A stretch of 64,000 nt of DNA from Blasia pusilla (GCA_050084515.1 CM114272.1:61442001-61506000), one strand, 5' to 3'; positions 13,144 to 25,480 are shown, numbered from the stretch's first letter. A program made the numbers and translations. Notes: generated by a model not told the origin, from the letters alone.

Positions 13144-14439
13144 ACCTCATGAGTGCCAAAGTTGTCGGGTATAGTGAGTCAGAGTTAGAATCTGATTGTA
13201 ACCTTGGAATGGGATTTGGCATCCCAGTCAGTCTGTTGTTGTAGACAGTAGTGTACTGGTGCTAGTCCTGTAATGTATTGCCTTGACTGAAGCATGAAGC
13301 TGTAGAGATGGGTTACAGGTATAGGTTCATATGTAGATTGTCGGGTGGGATACAGGTTGGCTCTCATTCTGGGTACAAGATGTTCTCGTTATTCTTTCTG
13401 GTATGTTCTGCCAGCCATGTGTTCAGTCAGTTTTTTATGAAGCATACGGGAAATAGGTGCAGAAAAAGGGTGAAAACAAACTATTTCTTATGTGCTTTAG
13501 TGTGGGGTGTAGAGAGAGGGAGAGAGCTTTGGAAATACCCCCAACCTGACAGTAATGTATGGAATGGAAATTGTGTACTAAGAGTTTAGGTTGATTGTCA
13601 TCGAAAGGAAATTGTCAAGAGGTTTAGTTTTAGTCCTGGTGATCTATTCATGGACTCTAGTCGTAAGATTTTATTTTATATAAGACTACAGAGGAATGTT
13701 GAAACCGAAATGTGTGGTCTATACATGAATCCTGGGCAAGGTATCCATGTGAGGTGACAAGGTGAGAACTGTTAATTTTCCTGTCAGGTGAAAGGAAACT
13801 ATGATCCCCGGATCTGATTCCGTGGAAGTGAGGAATGAACAAGTTCTTTGACCAACACTAAGGTTTCCTGGGTGTCGCGTCTTGTTCTTTGGGAGCAATC
13901 CCAAGGAACAAGACTAGTTTACTGCATTAGCGTCTAGTTTTAACATATTTTTGAGGTTCCTGAAGTCTGGTTTAGAATTTAAAAGATTGGATTGGGATGT
14001 CTTCACTTGGAAGGAATCTCTGAATTTTTTTTCTGCCGTTGAGTCAGTCCTGATTGATTTTAAACCGGCAATTCAATTCGTCCTCTGTCATGTTCGCATT
14101 TGCGAACCTTCTTTAGACTAAACGCAGAGGACAACACCCCAATATTGGCGACAGGTAAATATAGCTCAACATGATATGTTAACCTATATTTAATTTCATG
14201 AGAAATTGGTGTGCTCAGAAAGTCTACTTAATACGAAATAATCATTGAACGGCATGCGCAAGATGACCCTAAACCGATTTGACGGGCATTTAGCGGTTGG
14301 GTTGACACTCGGGAGAAAACTTTCCCATAAGTGAAGTGATGGACGTCAGATAGGGTTCAGATAGTTTTCATTATGGAGCGTATGACGAAGAATGCAAGTA
14401 AGGATTGGAATTTGAGTATTGAATAGGTTTCCCAATGTA
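13144..14439 (+). other. 3' UTR and downstream flank of NUP98-NUP96
   Basis: No further exon follows the TGA at 13141-13143. The first several hundred bases keep the composition of the transcribed region and are probably 3' UTR. I could not fix a polyadenylation site. From about 13.9 kb the sequence turns into unrecognised intergenic DNA. Confidence 0.45.
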
Positions 14440-14486
14440 CATCACAGACGTTAACCTGTCCAGTACACCGGTTAACGTCTGTGATG
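14440..14486. repeat. Perfect 17-bp inverted repeat (hairpin)
   Basis: CATCACAGACGTTAACC at 14440-14456 and its exact complement at 14470-14486 flank a 13-nt loop. It stands alone, with no recognisable transposon around it. A run of T follows shortly after on the plus strand, but a bacterial-type terminator has no meaning in this plant context. Confidence 0.9.
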
Positions 14487-14980
14487 GTTTTTAGCAGGAA
14501 AGACCTCCCGGCAGAGTTGGGAATTTACCCTAAGGTATTCTCAGGGTTCTGTAAAGGGTCCAGTGATGCCGTACTTTCCCTTATGCTGTAGTCTTCTTAG
14601 ATTTGGCATTAGAGTAAATCCTTATGGGGCAACAGGAATAATAAGTAGAAATAGAAAATATAAATCCATATAAATTCCTTATATGAAATATTAAGCAGGG
14701 GCTACTTTTCTTAGTATGCCTAATGGAAAATGTATACCCCTATAATAAGTTGATGGTGGAAATGATGCCTGGGGGAATATGATACACCAGTAAGGGATAG
14801 TGTGATCTCATGCGGATGCAGAAGTATTTTGTAGGAAATTTGTTAACGTGTCAAAAAATTGCATCCTCCGATTAGATGAGTACGATGTGGTCTTTAGGAT
14901 TTTACCTCTTTACGATGAATATGTTTGCAATCATATAAGTCTAAAATCATACGTAATGGTTATCTTATGGTGTGATTTTT

Positions 14981-15051
14981 GGCTATAATCCACTGAAAAT
15001 GTGATTCCTATTCCTTATGAATAGGAATCATCTTTTCATTGGATTATAGCC
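14981..15051. repeat. 71-bp foldback with 33-nt arms
   Basis: Left arm 14981-15013 and right arm 15019-15051 are complementary at 30 of 33 positions around a 5-nt loop. The arms start and end with GGCTATAATCCA / TGGATTATAGCC. This could be a miniature foldback element, a repair product, or a small-RNA-type hairpin. Nothing in the sequence settles which. Confidence 0.88.
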
Positions 15052-16544
15052 ATTTCGACATGAAAATTTAAGTGAAAATATGTTTCCTATTTCTCAATCA
15101 TGTTGTGTTAATCACAAGTCTTTCTTACTCAGTTTTCAACAAATTACTTCTCTATTAAACTCGTGGCTACATCTGCTCTACCCTTAAAAGTATTCTAAGT
15201 TCATATTCTCGATATGCTTCTTGAGACACCCTATTGATTGCTTGTTCTTTCTTTCTAAATTTTCAAAGGTTTTTCTCCTAAAGTAAATTTAGATCATACA
15301 CTCACCTTTGTCTAATCATAATTCTCTCTATATATATTTGTTCTCGGTGGAAACTATTATTAAGGCTCTTATAATAGCCATAATTTTCACTTTATCACGA
15401 ATTATTATGTATCTATGTCTAAGTCCTGTTCATATAGTTGGACGTTCCATCTTGCTTTATCGGATTTCACTTGTCCGCATTTAATTTTAATTTTTGCTCT
15501 CAATTCCAGTATCTCTCCCGGTTGTAAATCTCGGTCTATTACTTTGTCAGCCTTGCATATTGAACCCTTGTTGCCAACTCACATATTTTCTATCATATCC
15601 TTCCTCTTCCTCCTCTTTGCCCAAACTCACTTGTCCTCACTTGGTCGTCCATCTCTCTCCCCTTAAACCTTTCTTCTATATCTACATTCAAGAATCATTA
15701 CATATGTTTTGGTGAAGAATTTGCTCCTACTGTGACCAAAACATATAAACTATATTGTCCATCTAGCCATAGGCACCCGTAACTCAATACACCCTCCTAT
15801 TACAATCCCTCCAACAATTAGTTCGATATGGTTGAGAAGAATATATCTCCATCCCACTTTCCACGCCAATGTCCCATATCCCAGGCTATACACTTATATT
15901 ACCATTATGTCTCTTTGTCTTATCACCCAACAAGCATTTGTTTTCCTACTAGAAAAGTAAGTGTGTAATCCCAAAAATGTCGATGTTTCGCGTCATTTCT
16001 TACTCTTTCCCCATTGGATTTTACTTCTCCCTCCTAGAGGAAATATTAAGAGTCATCATAGCATATCCCTCTCGTACTCGCTATTTTATGCGGTGGGGTT
16101 GGGAGATTCTTTAAAAAGAGCATTTACTTCAAGCAAAGGCCTTAGCAACAACTCATCACACTGAACCATTCCAACCATAGAAATCCTTCAAGAAAATGCT
16201 TCTGACATAGCCAACTTTTGAGACAAGTTGATGAGTTTTCTTTTTCAAGAGCAACTTGAGAATTGGGATCAATCTCTCACATAGATCCAACTGTATGCAC
16301 AAATATATTCTCAAATGCTCTATATCTTGATTTAAATGGTAGGGCGTTATCTTTTGTGGAAGACTAAGCAATAGATCTTGTCTTAGAACTTGAATTAGAG
16401 ATTTTTAGAAAGGATTTTCTTCATACTCGTCTCTAATTAGCAAGTGGAATATTAGGCATGGTTTTTTAGCAGCTTTATGATAGCTTTCTCCCAAAAAAAT
16501 CAACAAGTGACTTTTATATCTCTATATTGCCAAAAAACGGAGAA
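15052..16544. other. AT-rich intergenic DNA
   Basis: No coding exon, RNA gene or recognisable element is seen. Low-complexity CT-rich stretches occur around 15.4-15.7 kb, and the open frames there carry no domain. Confidence 0.5.
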
Positions 16545-16852
16545 GTCCGTCCCTAGGACAGACATGGATGGACATGTCTACGAGCATGGATTGCAAAAGG
16601 TGGAGCCCACACTTTATAGTTCATGGTGGAAGGCAAGGCAAGGGTGGTCGGGGGAATAAGTGGGGAGGAAGTGGATGTGGAAGGAGTAAGAAACGAGAAA
16701 GAGCAGATCACGAAAGAGTTTTTTTTTTTTTTTTTTTTTGGATATGAGAAAGAAGGGGGAGATGGAGCCCATATAGAGAAATCCTTCTATAGGACGGACA
16801 TAATTCCATAGACATAGACATGTCCGCGGATACGAACTTTGTCCTTATTCAA
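16545..16852. mobile_element. MITE-like element, copy A
   Basis: About 300 bp related to the segments at 18431-18545 and 23545-23790. Shared blocks include GTGGAGCCCACACTT / GTGGGGCCCGCACT, GGAAGTGGATGTGGAAGGAG and TGGAGCCCATAT. The ends carry imperfect inverted repeats: GGACATGTCTACGAGCATGG near 16570 matches the complement of the right end, which reads CATGTCCGCGGATACG. No coding capacity, so non-autonomous. A run of 23 T (about 16718-16740) sits inside. Superfamily and target-site duplication not determined. Confidence 0.6.
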
Positions 16853-18363
16853 CCTTGTTTATTAGGTATGTCTACATGTTGTGTAAGGTTCCATATCATA
16901 CTCTATCTCTAGGCTCTTGGAGGTTTATCGTTTATTGGCTATTGATAAGCTTGTGTTTGCCCATTGGAGAGTTATTTTCCCCATCGCGTGCAATTTCATT
17001 CCCACTTCAACCTCGCTTATTTACTTATGAATTTGGAGTAGCTTTCTAATGTTTGTGAGACGATGGTTTATAGGACACCCTCCACTATCAATATTCATCC
17101 ATATTAATAGTGATTCAAGTCAACATGGCTAATGTATTCAATTCACTTTCTCGTTGGCTATATTTGAGGAGTGACAATATGCAAGAGGAGAACTATAAGG
17201 TGTGATTTCATGTTTTGGATGGGCTTTTCTTTGAAAAAGATTGCAGGGTTGAAGGTTGTGAAGAAAGCATTTAAATGAAGTCACTAGGAATAACTCATGA
17301 AGCACCATGCAGGAAATAATGTATATATGTAGGGCAAGGCATGAAGGGCTTAGCCAAGAAGAGGGGAAGAAAACTTTAAGGGACTTATAACCATACAGAT
17401 TTCCCTCCATTCTTCGAACAATTTGAAATGAAGAGTCATAGTGAGACTACAGAAGCGCTTCCTATTCAATCATTGGCAAGAATAAGTGAGAAGAGGTTTA
17501 CCAAGAGAACTTGAGGTACGTTATAAAGAAAATAGAGGAGTTGAGATTCCAACCAAAAAGGAGCTATGCACATGTGTGGGTAGATTTGTGTGTAGTGAGT
17601 TATAGAGTAGGGTCATACAAATTGGAAAAAGCTATCAAACCAATAGGATATATGTTCCAGAATCCGATGCGTTCAAATTGAGTGAATGGACATGAAGTAA
17701 ATGATTTTCTTGAGGAAGCAATCAAGATGTTTATGCAAGTACTACAATATATCATCAGTCCAAATAGAACATCTAGAGTGCATGCAATTTAGTTGCATAT
17801 CTTCATGTCGGTGTGGGAAGAATATCTAGCTAATGGGAATAGTATATTCACATAGTAATTCAGCAAAATATTGTGGACTTGGTGGAGAAGAATATGACAA
17901 TAATTTAAGTGGTGTTTGTTGTTGGTAGGAAAACTTGCATTATGGAAGAAACTTGTCAAAATAGTCTTTAAGGGGAGAAAATTTGGAACCTTGTGAAAAC
18001 CTAACCAAAAAAAGGGAAGTTTGCAAATGAAAATTTTCCATATGCAAAAAGTGAATAGATTCATAAAGGTTTTTGGTACCCTTTCAATGGGTGAATGAAT
18101 ATGAAAGTCTATATACCATTCCATCTTTTCTAACCCTATTGACTTAACCAAGGTGAACTTATCAAATCCAAAGTGATGGAATAATGGTCGACTTCTAGCT
18201 ATGGTTAAAAAGATTTTCTATGTTGAGAAGATGCTCGATAGGGTTAAGGTAACTTTAAAATATGAAAAGGCATATGATGTTTCCACTTTCACTTCTTTAT
18301 GTCGTTCCATTATAGTTTTGCTATGTAGAAAATAGCTAAAGGTATCATAACTCATGGAATAAT

Positions 18364-18364
<1 letters not shown>
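16853..18364. other. AT-rich intergenic DNA without recognised features
   Basis: I see no exon, tRNA or intact element. Composition and broken frames resemble old decayed retrotransposon sequence, but I cannot assign a family. Confidence 0.45.

Positions 18365-18430
<66 letters not shown>
18365..18430. repeat. (CT)33 microsatellite
   Basis: Uninterrupted CT dinucleotides over 66 nt, directly next to the MITE-like fragment that begins at 18431. Tracts this long are usually highly variable in length. Confidence 0.97.
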
Positions 18431-18434
<4 letters not shown>

Positions 18435-18545
18435 AATCACAAGACTTGGGCGACAAGTGGGGGGAAACGAGAAGGGTAAGAAGTGGGGCCCACATAAAAA
18501 GTCCTTCTATAGGAAAAATATAAATCCACGGATGAAGTCTATAGT
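18431..18545. mobile_element. MITE-like element, copy B (partial)
   Basis: Shares AAGTGGGGCCCACATA and CCTTCTATAGGA with copies A and C but lacks the left part, which is replaced by the (CT)n array. The right end reads CCACGGATGAAGTCTATAG, a decayed form of the family terminus. Confidence 0.55.
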
Positions 18546-18576
18546 TAAAAAAAACTATTAATCCAGATAATGAAGT

Positions 18577-18700
18577 GCGGCCACGAGCGGTAGGACGCGG
18601 AAATTGGTGATGCATTGCGTCTACGGATGTCGTGTCACATCACATTACCCGATCAACTTTGAGTGGTTGCTAGTCACTATGCATAGTAAGAAAAAAAACT
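18577..18700. repeat. Decayed copy of the GCGG-rich repeat also found at 48.96-49.06 kb
   Basis: Begins GCGGCCACGAGCGG exactly as at about 48967 and continues in parallel through the TACCCGATC block. Many CG positions in the 48.9 kb copy are TG or CA here, as expected from long-term cytosine methylation and deamination. Both copies read in the same orientation on the plus strand, so this is a dispersed repeat and not simply part of the Ty3 coding body. Confidence 0.65.
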
Positions 18701-19799
18701 CAAAACTTGACCATATGAATCACAAGATCATTTGCCATCATTGGAAGGTCAACCCTCAAGCAACCGATGTGCAACTGTCAATGATAAGATGATTTCAATT
18801 GTCTTCTAGGTGTCTACAACGCAAAACAATTATTAAAAACTCAATAGTACACCTCAGATGCTAAATACTCAAGATTGATAGCTCACACTAGTCGCACATA
18901 TGATAAGCTCCGCCAAAAAAGTAAGTGATGGAAACACAAATCACCAAACTCATGGTCGTAAAGAGCAAGCAACAACAATAGGCTGATGAAAGAAACGACA
19001 AGAAACAACAAATTGAAGGCTAATGTAGTGACACTAGTATCTGAAGTTCTACAGCCGAAGAATGTAGATGGACGGTAGCGGCGAGTCTATCATTGAGTGA
19101 TTGACAAACAAACAGATGTAGTAGAAAGGGATCCTAAACACTTGAAAGGAATGTATGTAGGTTATGTAGCAATTTTTCTAATGGATGGCACCCAATGGAC
19201 GAAAAAAAAGGCGGTAGAGTTGTAAGAACGGGGTGAAGATTTGGCGCTCACAACGCAACAACTACATAAAAAGAGTCAGCTGAGCAGAGAAGTAGCCGCT
19301 CGCTTGTACACACGACATGAAAATTGAAGGCAATAGTGAGGACTACTCAGAAGGCTGACATGCAAGAGCAAAGATAGTGACGGTCAACAGGAGGAGCTAA
19401 TAGTCATGCGTCAAGTGGTTCCATAAGGGGACGTGAAGGAGGTAGAGATCCACCAACTAGATGACTCAAGGGGGAGTCTGGATGAAAGGTTGGGATGGCT
19501 ATTGAGATAGAGTAGTTATAGCAATAGATTGAGGCAATGGTGTTGAGGTTACCATATGTCAGGTAAGTGTATCAATCTCATTTAGAGGGCCGAGGGATAT
19601 GGAGCATCTTGGTTGGATGTGCATGGATGCATATATGGAGGTAATCATAATTGTTAACGTGGCACATTTGTAAAGTTGGATCCAAAAGTGGGGAAGCTAG
19701 AAAATAGACCGGCTCCCTTTGTCATTTACTTTGTTGGAGGCAATGAGGATAGATCCTGATTAAAGTTTCCAGAGGTTTGATGGTATTGGTGTATACCCA
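18701..19799. other. Unrecognised intergenic DNA, probably old retroelement sequence
   Basis: Frames are broken by many stops. Purine-rich stretches around 18.9-19.5 kb could be a decayed gag-like region of the Ty3 relic that follows, but I could not align them reliably. Confidence 0.35.
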
Positions 19800-19850
19800 C
19801 ATGAGTTTTCGCATTCGATTCCATGGGGGAAGCGAATGCGAAAACTCATG
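19800..19850. repeat. Perfect 18-bp inverted repeat with extra half-copy
   Basis: CATGAGTTTTCGCATTCG at 19800-19817 and its exact complement at 19833-19850 flank a 15-nt loop. Immediately downstream CCATGGAAGCGAATGC repeats part of the loop and right arm. A template-switch or snap-back copying event could produce this arrangement. Confidence 0.9.
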
Positions 19851-19932
19851 CCATGGAAGCGAATGCAAAAAATCCTGTGGCTAATGCTCATGAGGAGCAC
19901 TTGTCAAGGAATTCTTTGGGACAACCAATGTC

Positions 19933-20166
19933 ATGTACTGTGCCTTGTGGTTTTTTGCCTTTGCTGTTATGACGTTAAGAAGCACACCTGCTGACAAGTT
20001 TCACTTGGCCGCTATGCTATGCAAGCATGGTAATGATGTTGTTTCCTCAAATTTAGAGGTAGTTACAGATGAGCTGATGGATGTGCCATTGAAGTTCGAT
20101 TCAAATTCATGGGAGGTTATGGTTGGTATGCAAGGTGGCGGAGCTATGGTGCTTCCATGCCTCTAA
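19933..20166 (+). pseudogene. Ty3/gypsy polyprotein relic (gag-protease linker)
   Basis: The frame contains FHLAAMLCKHGNDVV followed by EVVTDELMDVPL, which lines up with FRLAAPLCERGVGVP and EVIAEEVMDLPL encoded on the minus strand at 46238-46420 inside the large Ty3 element. This is a diverged, isolated fragment of the same or a related family in the opposite genomic orientation. No neighbouring protease or RT domain is recognisable. Confidence 0.6.
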
Positions 20167-20224
20167 GCATCAGGTTGTGAAGATGCCTCCTAAATTAAGA
20201 TTAGTCCAAGGATGCACACAATCT

Positions 20225-20343
20225 CCATCTCTCTCTCATATCAAGCCAAATCCACTCTCCTAATGAGAGGCTTATATTACTTACAAGGCAAGGAGCACCT
20301 CCACCACCTCAAGCCCTAAGATTTAACAAAGAAAGAATAAGCT

Positions 20344-20417
<74 letters not shown>

Positions 20418-20665
20418 CTCTCCCAAGTTCTCTCCAAGGTAACCTATGCTTGCACGCTACCTCCTTGATTCATGACCTATTGTAGGGGGTCAAGGATCAC
20501 TTCCCAAAGTGGAAAGTCAATTATGATTCTAATAAAAATCCTATCTAAAATACCACGTTCCTCAATATCCCTCCAAATGAGCCAAAACAAAGTAAAACCT
20601 GCTCTTTGAGGTTACCCAAAGCCTCTGTAGGTCATTCTTGATCTCTTGAGAATGTTTTACGAACT
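20225..20665. repeat. R1 LTR-like dispersed repeat, copy a
   Basis: Shares long blocks with the copy at 49.59-50.01 kb: CCACTCTCCTAATGAGAGGC, ACAAGGCAAGG, a microsatellite position, CTCTCCAAGGTAACCTATGC, CCTCCAAATGAGCCAAAAC and a GGTCAT...GACCT-like end. No coding sequence. Probably a solo LTR or LTR fragment of an unidentified retrotransposon. Confidence 0.7.
20349..20415. repeat. (CT)n microsatellite inside R1 copy a
   Basis: 67 nt of uninterrupted CT, at the place where the R1 copy at 49.7 kb has only CAAGCTCTCTCTCC. The array therefore expanded from a short seed within the repeat. Confidence 0.95.
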
Positions 20666-22194
20666 CCTCAAAGGTAACATATGGATATTCTTTGATCTGT
20701 CCTAAAAGATATGACTTATCTCTTTGTTGAAAACACCATGTATATATATGTATTGCTAGATTACTAGAAATTGTTATCCTTTCAATTCATGGTCTAATAT
20801 TAGAAAGTGGAACAAATTGAGTGTGTCCAACTGTTCATTTATAGATGTTCAAGATTTTATAGGATAGATGGATCTTAGATATGTATATGAAAACCGATCT
20901 TTGTTGGTTACTAATATGTATTTGCACAACAAAAAAAGCTAAAAAATTATTAGCAAAAGAGTTGGATGAATTAAAAAAATTTATAAAAGGAGCAAACATA
21001 GAAGCAATAGAAGACATCATTGCACTACCTCAAAATTCCATCTACAATGGAGCAACAAAGAATTTAAAGGCATAATGGGGAACAAAATGAGGATATAGGA
21101 GTAGCATGAAGGGAAAAGCAAGGGTATCGCAACATTAAAGCATGAATGTAGTAAAAAAAATTACTATCGAGGGTGTGTTTGAATAAAGAGCAATATATGG
21201 ATGGAGAATTGAACAAGCGAGAAGTATTCAACAAACCTGTTGAGCGATAAAAGCATAACAAGAAAATCCAACATCCGAGTTGAATCTAGCCCCACTCAAA
21301 GTCTTCTTGGTTGTGAACCAAATGGTTTACCATGGATATCCCTAGGCACTAAGCCTGTGCACCTTTCATGACAACATCACTCCCTTGAGCTCCATATGAA
21401 CTCTTGGCTGTTAGGACTCCATATAGTAAGCATTTATGGAAAGATCCATGTTTGTTATGGTATTCTATAAATTTTGGCCACAATCTCTACGTTTCAATCT
21501 CATACTTTCAATCAGTGAAGGTTTCAATTACACTACAAGATTTTCATCATTAGCCTTCACATATCATTGAAGCTTGGGCATTGACGCATCAAACAGATTA
21601 CGTAGGTAAGGAAGGGAGCAAAAGGAGAGTGATGAGGAGAGGACAATGTTTCAAACAGAGAACATCTTGCTACATATTTGAGAGATCAGAATTTTTTTAA
21701 GAAAGTAGATATTACATATAATCAACTAGACAATGGAAGTTGAATAGAGTATGCTCAAGGGAATGAAAAATTGTCGCTATGGGGTGAGAAAACCTTAGTG
21801 GTAAGTAATCATAATTTTTTCTCTTGCCATATTTATCCTTCTCCTATGGTTTAGCCCTACTCTAAACAACATGTTGGGCAAGATAAGACGAGGCTTAGAA
21901 AGAGGCAATATATTGTGCAAGATTAGAAAAGGCTTTTCAAGAGGCATAAATCTCTCAACGACAAACCTATATCCCTTTTCTAGTTGTTAAGATTAAGAAT
22001 TCCCATATATGGTTTGATCAAGGTTCATCATTAGGGAAAGTAAAGAGAGAATAAAAACATAGGATTATATGGAGGAAAATTAATTATCCCTTCCCAAATC
22101 AGTTTCTAAGTACTTGTGTATCTGTTTATAAAAAAAATCGTTGGCTTCATGTTTAGAGGTTGAATGAAGCACTTCAATTGTTTGCATGCCTTAA
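20666..22194. other. AT-rich intergenic DNA
   Basis: No recognisable gene. An 64-residue frame at 20881-21075 is rich in K, E and I; it may be a scrap of a retroelement protein, but no domain supports it. Confidence 0.4.
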
Positions 22195-22770
22195 ACATGT
22201 GTCATGCACATCCACATCACTACAGGATACAGATCATTGTCATCATCCATTCTACTCATAAAGTTGGAAACCATACTCAAACATGAAAACCAAATACATT
22301 CAAGATCGAGTACTAAATGGTCTTGAGTAAATCTTCATACAGATCTCACTCTTCATTGATTTACTTTCTTTTCAAACCAAACCTATCTCACACAAAGAAG
22401 TTTGGATTGGTTACAAAGCAAGGAGGATCTTAGTTATGTTACTTTGTGGAAGGAAGTTCAACACAAAAGAGAATTAATTACCAAGCTTTATCTCCTTGAG
22501 TTATACCCGGTCCCTATGTGTGAAGCTCTCTTCTTGATGACATTTACACATTAGTCACCTCTCCTATCCTAACCCACAAGACTTTGTCAAAGAGCACCTT
22601 CCAAATTCGTAAGTCACTTATGCAACAAATTGATGACTTGCCCAAATTGTAAGTTGTTCTAAATAGCCCCAAATTATCCCTTAATTATGGGTTATTTCCA
22701 CACTGAAGTTCTTCCCCTCCCCAACAAGTCATTCTAGATCTATAAGAGTTAACACCCACCCTTATTGGAT
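22195..22770. repeat. R1 LTR-like dispersed repeat, copy b (decayed)
   Basis: Keeps the family order: ATGCACATCCACATCACTAC, AAGTTGGAAACCATACTCAA, AACATGAAAACCAAATAC, TTACAAAGCAAGGAGG, a TATCTCCTTGAGTTATACCC block and AAGTCATTCTAGATCT. More diverged than copies a and c. Confidence 0.55.
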
Positions 22771-23544
22771 GCACCAAAATTACATTTTTTTACTAGTATA
22801 ATTGACCTTACAAGCTAAGTTGGCTAAAAACCATCTAAGATCACTTTTGAAATAAATAACCCAAGATGTCCCTATTTCCTAAACTATACAATCTAAATTA
22901 GTTATTATCATAATAGAGAAGATAAACTTCGTCTTGCCCTAAGCCACCTTACTGAAGCGGTGAAAAGTCTTCCTAGATGTCTTCAATTTGTATTGAAAGC
23001 GAGAGTCAAGGCACATGACATATGCAACACATGAACAATCTGATTAAGACTACTCCAATTCAACTACCTATAAGTTGTCGGCTTATTCTTCAACATGCAC
23101 GCGGTCTGATATTCAATTCTCCTCCCACTGATTGAGAGCATACGATTTCATGTTCTATTTCACTCCTTGACGGGGATTCTTTTCACCTTTCCCTCACGAT
23201 ACTACTTCCCTATCGGTCACCCATGAGTATTTAGCCTTGCAAGGTCGTCCTTGCTAATTCACACAAGATTCTACGTGTCCCGTGCTACTCAAGTTAGAGC
23301 TTAAGGTTACAAAGAGTTTAGGCCTCAGTTAACCAATCGATGGGCCCAACTTATCGCTCTACCATTGATTTATTCAGGAACAATTCAATTCTAGAAATAT
23401 TTAAACATTCTTGGAACTAACCAAGGTTCTTAGATTAATAATGAAATATTAGGTCTACCCTATATTATACGGAAAAAAAGGGAACGACAACAATCCCCTA
23501 AGCTTTAATAAAAGGAGGAGGGGGGTGGTCATAGTTGCACAAAA
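22771..23544. other. Intergenic DNA without recognised features
   Basis: AT-rich, broken frames, nothing assignable. Confidence 0.4.
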
Positions 23545-23790
23545 ACGAAGATTGACGGACTAGTCTATAGACATATATTGCAAGAGGTGGGGCCCGCACT
23601 AATATTTCATAATAGAAGGTAGGGCAACAGCGAGTGGGGCAATAAGGGGGGAAGAAGTGGAGGTGGAGGGAGGAAGAAATGAGAGAGTATGGAACACGAA
23701 GGCAAATAGGAGGAATGAGAAAGAAGAGGAAGGTGGGGCCCATATGAATAAGTCCACGGACACGAAGTTTGTCCACATCCAATTGTGGAG
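23545..23790. mobile_element. MITE-like element, copy C
   Basis: About 245 bp starting GACGGACTAGTCTATAGACA and ending CACGAAGTTTGTCC. Internal blocks GTGGGGCCCGCACT, GAAGAAGTGGAGGTGGAG and GTGGGGCCCATAT match copies A and B. It lacks the poly-T and CT tracts of the other two, so those tracts arose or expanded in individual copies. Confidence 0.6.
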
Positions 23791-25480
23791 GTGGTCAACC
23801 ATCATCATAATGTGCCCTCAACCCAACGTTGGTGTAACACCAGTGTGACCACCGCGCATAATATATTCATCTTCATAAAATGACATACCCTTGTCATTTA
23901 GTATCATTTGTATTAGGAAGAAATGTAAATTGCTCTCTAAAAGTCATATGTCCATTTTTCCCAAAAGCCAAAATTAGACATCTTCATTTTTATGATTGGT
24001 ACTTGCTTATAAGATAAAATTAGCAGGTGTTCATTTTTCAGGAAGGGATGAACGTTGAATTTAAATAATGTGGAGAATAAAGAAAGGGATGAATCTTTTC
24101 CCGTGGGAGGATATTGTGCAATATTATTTCAAACTTATATGCTCTTCAATAGAAGTTGCAAGAGAGAAAGGGGAAAATTTTCATCAAGTGGTTCGGGAGT
24201 TGGTCTGTGTATTTAACTTTCAATTTGAGAGGGGAAGTGACAAATAAGGGTTTTCATAAAATGCTCCATTTCCTATAGAAGAAGTGAAAATTTGATTATC
24301 CAAAACACTTGATGGGGCATAGTAGTTAAGGTAGAGGAATAGAAGAGGGTTGGAAATGGGAAACAACTCTCCAAATTTTGAAGAGATAGAAACTTAAGGC
24401 CGTATCCCATCGATCCTCATAGAGGTCGCGGCAACCTCATTTCTATGCCCAATTTCCATTTTCGACGGACAATCCAAGAAAACACATCGGTTATTTGTAG
24501 ACACGGGTAGACATGTATTACTAAAGGTCGTTAGGACACTGGACAGTTTCTACACCCAAAAGTTTTGGATGGAGAAAAATTGGTGATCCCTGATGGTCGG
24601 CTCGACCACCTGTCCATGGGACCCAACGCTCAAGAGCTTGGCCAAGGTGGATGTCACAAAAATGATAGGTGTATATAGACATTCTTCTCTCAAGAAGAAT
24701 GGCTACGTGGCGCAAAATTGTGGGGGGGGATTCTTCTCCAATAAAGTGACTCGATCTATTTAGAAAGCCACTTATGATTTCCCTCCATCCCATACAACCA
24801 GCCCTCTTCCTACCCCCACTTTGAGGAACCTTCCCTGCCCCTTCATTAAGGCATTGGAAAGCTAGAGATATTAAAAAAAAATTATATTTTTAGAGTCAAT
24901 CTTAGTGCTTAGTATTGGCTGAATGGATTCCGTTGAAAGAAATGTCATGACTCACCCAAAAAATGTTACTTAAAAAATGTCAGTATATTTGGCGTCATAA
25001 AACGTAGTCATACTATGTATATCTCCATCAAACTGTCTTCTCCACAACGATTATTATCGTCACCATCAAATCTATACTTAGAGGGGAGAGTGCCTTGCTT
25101 AGAGTCATCCCTCCAATGTAGATATTAGAGTCACCAGTAGATCTTTATTAGTACGCGAGAGTACCCTCTAGCCATCATGTCTCCCAATGACACCTGTCCT
25201 TTTTCCTTGTGGGTAGTTGACATCACTTTTTGAAGCAAAACATGTAGAGTTTCTCTACGTTATCTCTCCCCATGACATCTGTCCTTTTAACCTACGGGTA
25301 ATTGACTTCACTTCTTTAAACCACCAAAGCACTTGCACTTAAACTTCTATGAAATGCACGAATTCGCATGGGGTATCTGTTAGGAAGTAAAATATATGTA
25401 GAAAAAAAGATGGGAACCCATCACTATACAAATGAGGGGGAATAAAGAGAAAAATAAAGACCTCAAGAGGCCAGAACCGG
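23791..25480. other. AT-rich intergenic DNA
   Basis: No gene recognised. Two similar phrases about CACCTGTCCTTTT and CTACGGGTAATTGAC recur at 25.19 and 25.27 kb, a short imperfect local duplication. Confidence 0.4.

Noticed and set aside
14440-14495. Rho-independent transcription terminator
   Set aside because: A stem followed by T looks like one, but the window is plant nuclear DNA and no bacterial gene is nearby.
18218-18615. Arg-Glu repeat protein over the (CT)n array
   Set aside because: The REREREs come from translating a microsatellite.
20881-21075. Small lysine-rich protein gene
   Set aside because: No domain, no splice or promoter context, within repeat-rich DNA.
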